Shown piece by piece: positions 6,465 to 6,467 of a DNA stretch of 6,467 bases (the stretch's first letter is position 1; each line of letters starts with the position of its first letter). A program made the translations under genes and the position numbers. The DNA is from Ruminiclostridium sp. GTDB lineage: Bacteria > Bacillota > Clostridia > Oscillospirales > Oscillospiraceae. Below the pieces are notes generated by a model. The model had not been told where the DNA came from. It did not search any database and was given only the letters and a program-made list of their open reading frames with translations. The DNA is taken from contig JABUSR010000075.1 of NCBI GenBank assembly GCA_021442645.1, positions 1-6,467 of the forward strand. Direction: 5' to 3'.

Positions 6465-6467
6465 GAC

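Overview
The window looks like chromosomal DNA from a GC-rich, gut-type clostridial Firmicute, plausibly Oscillospiraceae. The grounds are AGGAGG-type ribosome binding sites, consensus-like sigma-A promoters, a transketolase split into two subunits, a lipoprotein with a short Gram-positive-style lipobox, and an intrinsic terminator. The taxonomic call is inference; no marker gene is present.

Layout, left to right. Positions 1-789 (minus) hold a partial gene that runs off the left edge. Its product resembles the C-terminal (MuF_C-like) part of phage minor-head or large polyvalent prophage proteins. Its distal half is clearly more AT-rich than the rest of the window, so a prophage or mobile-element remnant probably abuts the chromosome here. 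Positions 842-870 are a strong intrinsic terminator that closes a three-gene minus-strand operon. In transcription order that operon is the transketolase N-terminal (TPP-binding) subunit (3766-2960), the transketolase C-terminal subunit (2946-1999), and a secreted lipoprotein with a transglutaminase-like Cys-His-Asp triad (2002-875). The last two genes overlap by ATGA, so they are probably translationally coupled.

A 217-bp divergent intergenic region (3767-3983) carries one good promoter in each direction and three copies of TCATATAC that sit in or beside the core promoter elements. Rightward is a single long gene (3984-6287) for a CPA2-type monovalent cation:proton antiporter. It has an extra membrane block and a cytosolic tail with two TrkA_C/RCK_C-like modules but no NAD-binding RCK_N domain. 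Downstream, 6288-6467 has no gene, but its last 81 bases form a nested inverted-repeat structure that can fold as a three-way junction and may extend past the right edge.

Functionally, the two transketolase subunits should form one TPP enzyme of the non-oxidative pentose phosphate pathway or a related ketol transfer. The lipoprotein is co-transcribed but has no obvious metabolic link to it. The antiporter would serve K+/Na+ and pH homeostasis. Most of the window is ordinary housekeeping DNA. The parts that deserve a second look are the phage-like fragment at the left, the operon partner of transketolase, the antiporter tail, the shared promoter repeats and the structured element at the right edge.
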